In this document: in pieces, positions 62,790-64,000 of the stretch | Layout of the letters: each line of letters starts with the position of its first letter | Numbering within the stretch: the first letter of the stretch is position 1 | Origin: Ignelater luminosus | Lineage: Eukaryota; Arthropoda; Insecta; Coleoptera; Elateridae | DNA length: 64,000 bases | Direction: 5' to 3' | NCBI GenBank assembly: GCA_011009095.1 | Contig: VTPC01091030.1 | Span: forward strand, 436,003-500,002 | Program-made: the position numbers and the translations under genes | Notes under the pieces: model-generated | The model's database searches: none | What the model was told of the DNA's origin: nothing | Seen by the model: the letters and a program-made list of their open reading frames with translations, nothing else

Positions 62790-63806
62790 TTAGTTATTTG
62801 TTACAAATGGACGATATACGGTAGCATAAGCACGTGCCAGATATAACTCGGTGTTTCCAAGAAGTCCCTGGAAGTCCACCATATATCTGCCATTTGGTAT
62901 GAAAGGTGGAAAATTGGCCGGATCGGGTGTCCAATTGCACACAGCAAAAGGTATATTCTGTAATAAATTCTTAAGTTATTTTAGACACAATTCTTACTGT
63001 CTAGAATTTGTTAAAATCAAGTTTTTTATTTTTCACTATGAAAATTTCTATTTACAAAAATATTTGATAAGAAATTAAGCTTGACTTATTATCACTAAAG
63101 TTGAAGAGTTTGTCGTGATTAATCCACTGCCACTAAGGAGGTGGAGTTTAATTTATTGCATTTTATGTTGACGTATAAACTCTTAAGTACGACTCTGTTA
63201 ACAAAACAAACCTTACAGCTTTACTCGTCATCTACTAAACGTGTAAAAACATTCTATACGTACTTTCAATATAGGACATCCAGTAAAATTACCGCAACGC
63301 AGGGACTTTTTCAGGCCACCAATATTTGCTTCAAATAGATCACAAAAATTAAGTTGTAACCGTATGGGAAAAAGTCTGTATTCATTGCTGGCAAATCTGT
63401 ATGCTTGAGTCGATACCTACAACAGAAACAGTGCAATATAAATTGCTCCACGTATGTTATATGAAAGTCGTACATTATAACCATGGCGCATATCAATAAG
63501 ACTCAGCCAGCTAGCGTTAACAGCAGTGCAGGTGCGATTATACTTGAATGTAACGCTGTGAAATTTCTTCATATATTTCTTATTAAAACGAACGACTTCT
63601 AGCCGTTCGAACTCCAACTTGTAATCGGTTTGGTGAAACTGTAAATGAATTACGTAAATTAAAAATTAAAAAGTTTGCAGAATGATTACCTTCCCAATTA
63701 AGTCACTGACTTGAGCATCACTTTTCTTATTAGGTAATGCTTGAGATATTACAGCACAGATAAAGATAAAGCTTACGCAGGCAACGAGGACTTTCAATAT
63801 TATCAT
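62790..63806 (-). CDS. Small secreted protein, DUF1091/MD-2-related-like (4 exons)
   Basis: Minus-strand exons are 63690-63806, 63474-63638, 63264-63416 and 62790-62957, all phase 0 and joined by GT-AG introns (51, 57 and 306 nt). They encode 200 residues. Residues 1-23 form a clear signal peptide (basic start, long hydrophobic core, cleavage after SQA). The mature protein has five cysteines, with blocks YNRTCTAVNASW, NEYRLFPIRLQLNFCDLF, CGNFTGCPILK, VCNWTPDP and FIPNGRYMV. This pattern (C.vN, nFCd, CP, iP.GrY) recalls insect secreted proteins of the DUF1091/MD-2-related lipid-binding type, including chemosensory CheA/CheB relatives. That assignment is from memory of the pattern and is moderate. 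Two NxS/T sites are present. Exon boundaries agree perfectly in phase, so the gene appears intact. Confidence 0.75.
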
Positions 63807-63850
63807 TGTTGAGAATGGTAAATGCAATTTAAAATTAAAAAAATACCTCT

Positions 63851-63860
63851 GCTTATAAAG
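63851..63860 (-). promoter_or_regulatory. Possible TATA box of the secreted-protein gene
   Basis: Minus-strand CTTTATAAGC lies about 50 nt upstream of the start codon (63806), preceded about 15 nt further up by ATTGG. The spacing would leave a 5' leader of some 20-25 nt. Such AT-rich motifs occur often by chance here. Confidence 0.3.
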
Positions 63861-64000
63861 GGTTTTCCAATAAGAGGTGTTATTTTGATATTCAAAGAAA
63901 AGTGTCATTTTTTAATATAAATGATCGGATGTTTATTTCATTATAAAGAGGAAGGTATGCCGTTAATAGTGGAAAATAACATCAGGCAAATGACCACCTT

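Noticed and set aside
63309-63496. Minus-strand 61-codon frame RYRLKHTDLPAMN... as a separate exon
   Set aside because: A shifted frame of exon 3. The phase-0 frame gives the family-like NEYRLFPIRL and CGNFTGCP blocks instead.

Overview
The window looks like AT-rich insect nuclear DNA. Coding regions are split by many GT-AG introns of about 50-68 nt, separated by a few multi-kilobase introns packed with decayed retrotransposons (Jockey-, RTE-, BEL/Pao- and Ty3/Gypsy-like) and a mariner remnant. That intron style fits a beetle or another holometabolous insect, but the exact taxon is inference.

Layout: (1) positions 1-2256, + strand: the 3' part of a gene for a leucine-rich-repeat protein with one C-terminal membrane span; its start lies off the left edge. 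(2) 2.4-5.7 kb: intergenic DNA with Jockey and BEL/Pao remnants. (3) 5.7-56.6 kb, + strand: one very large gene for an axonemal outer-arm dynein heavy chain of the DNAH5/DNAH8 class. I could join 56 exons by eye into one open frame of 13,983 nt including the stop (about 4,660 residues), close to the usual length of the family (about 4,600). It carries the tail, linker, AAA1-AAA6, stalk with microtubule-binding domain, and C-terminal domain. Only the extreme 5' exon is uncertain. (4) 57.0-58.8 kb, - strand: an internally deleted LINE facing the dynein 3' end. (5) 59-62.8 kb: mostly unrecognised DNA with a THAP-like scrap. (6) 62.8-63.8 kb, - strand: a complete four-exon gene for a 200-residue secreted protein resembling insect DUF1091/MD-2-related proteins.

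The three host genes show no functional link and no operon-like arrangement. The dynein would act in cilia or flagella, which in insects means sperm and chordotonal neurons. The LRR protein would sit in a membrane, and the small protein would be secreted.

The most unusual observations are: a 3.05-kb intronic block bounded by 128-bp inverted repeats (about 92% identical) and filled by a Gypsy remnant; a degenerate intronic repeat array that contains a tRNA-primer-binding-site-like motif; two tiny dynein introns that are multiples of three with no in-frame stop, one of them inside the AAA1 motor module; and a GC-AG intron in AAA2. I found no clearly new multi-gene system; the window is a large conserved host gene with its intronic parasites.
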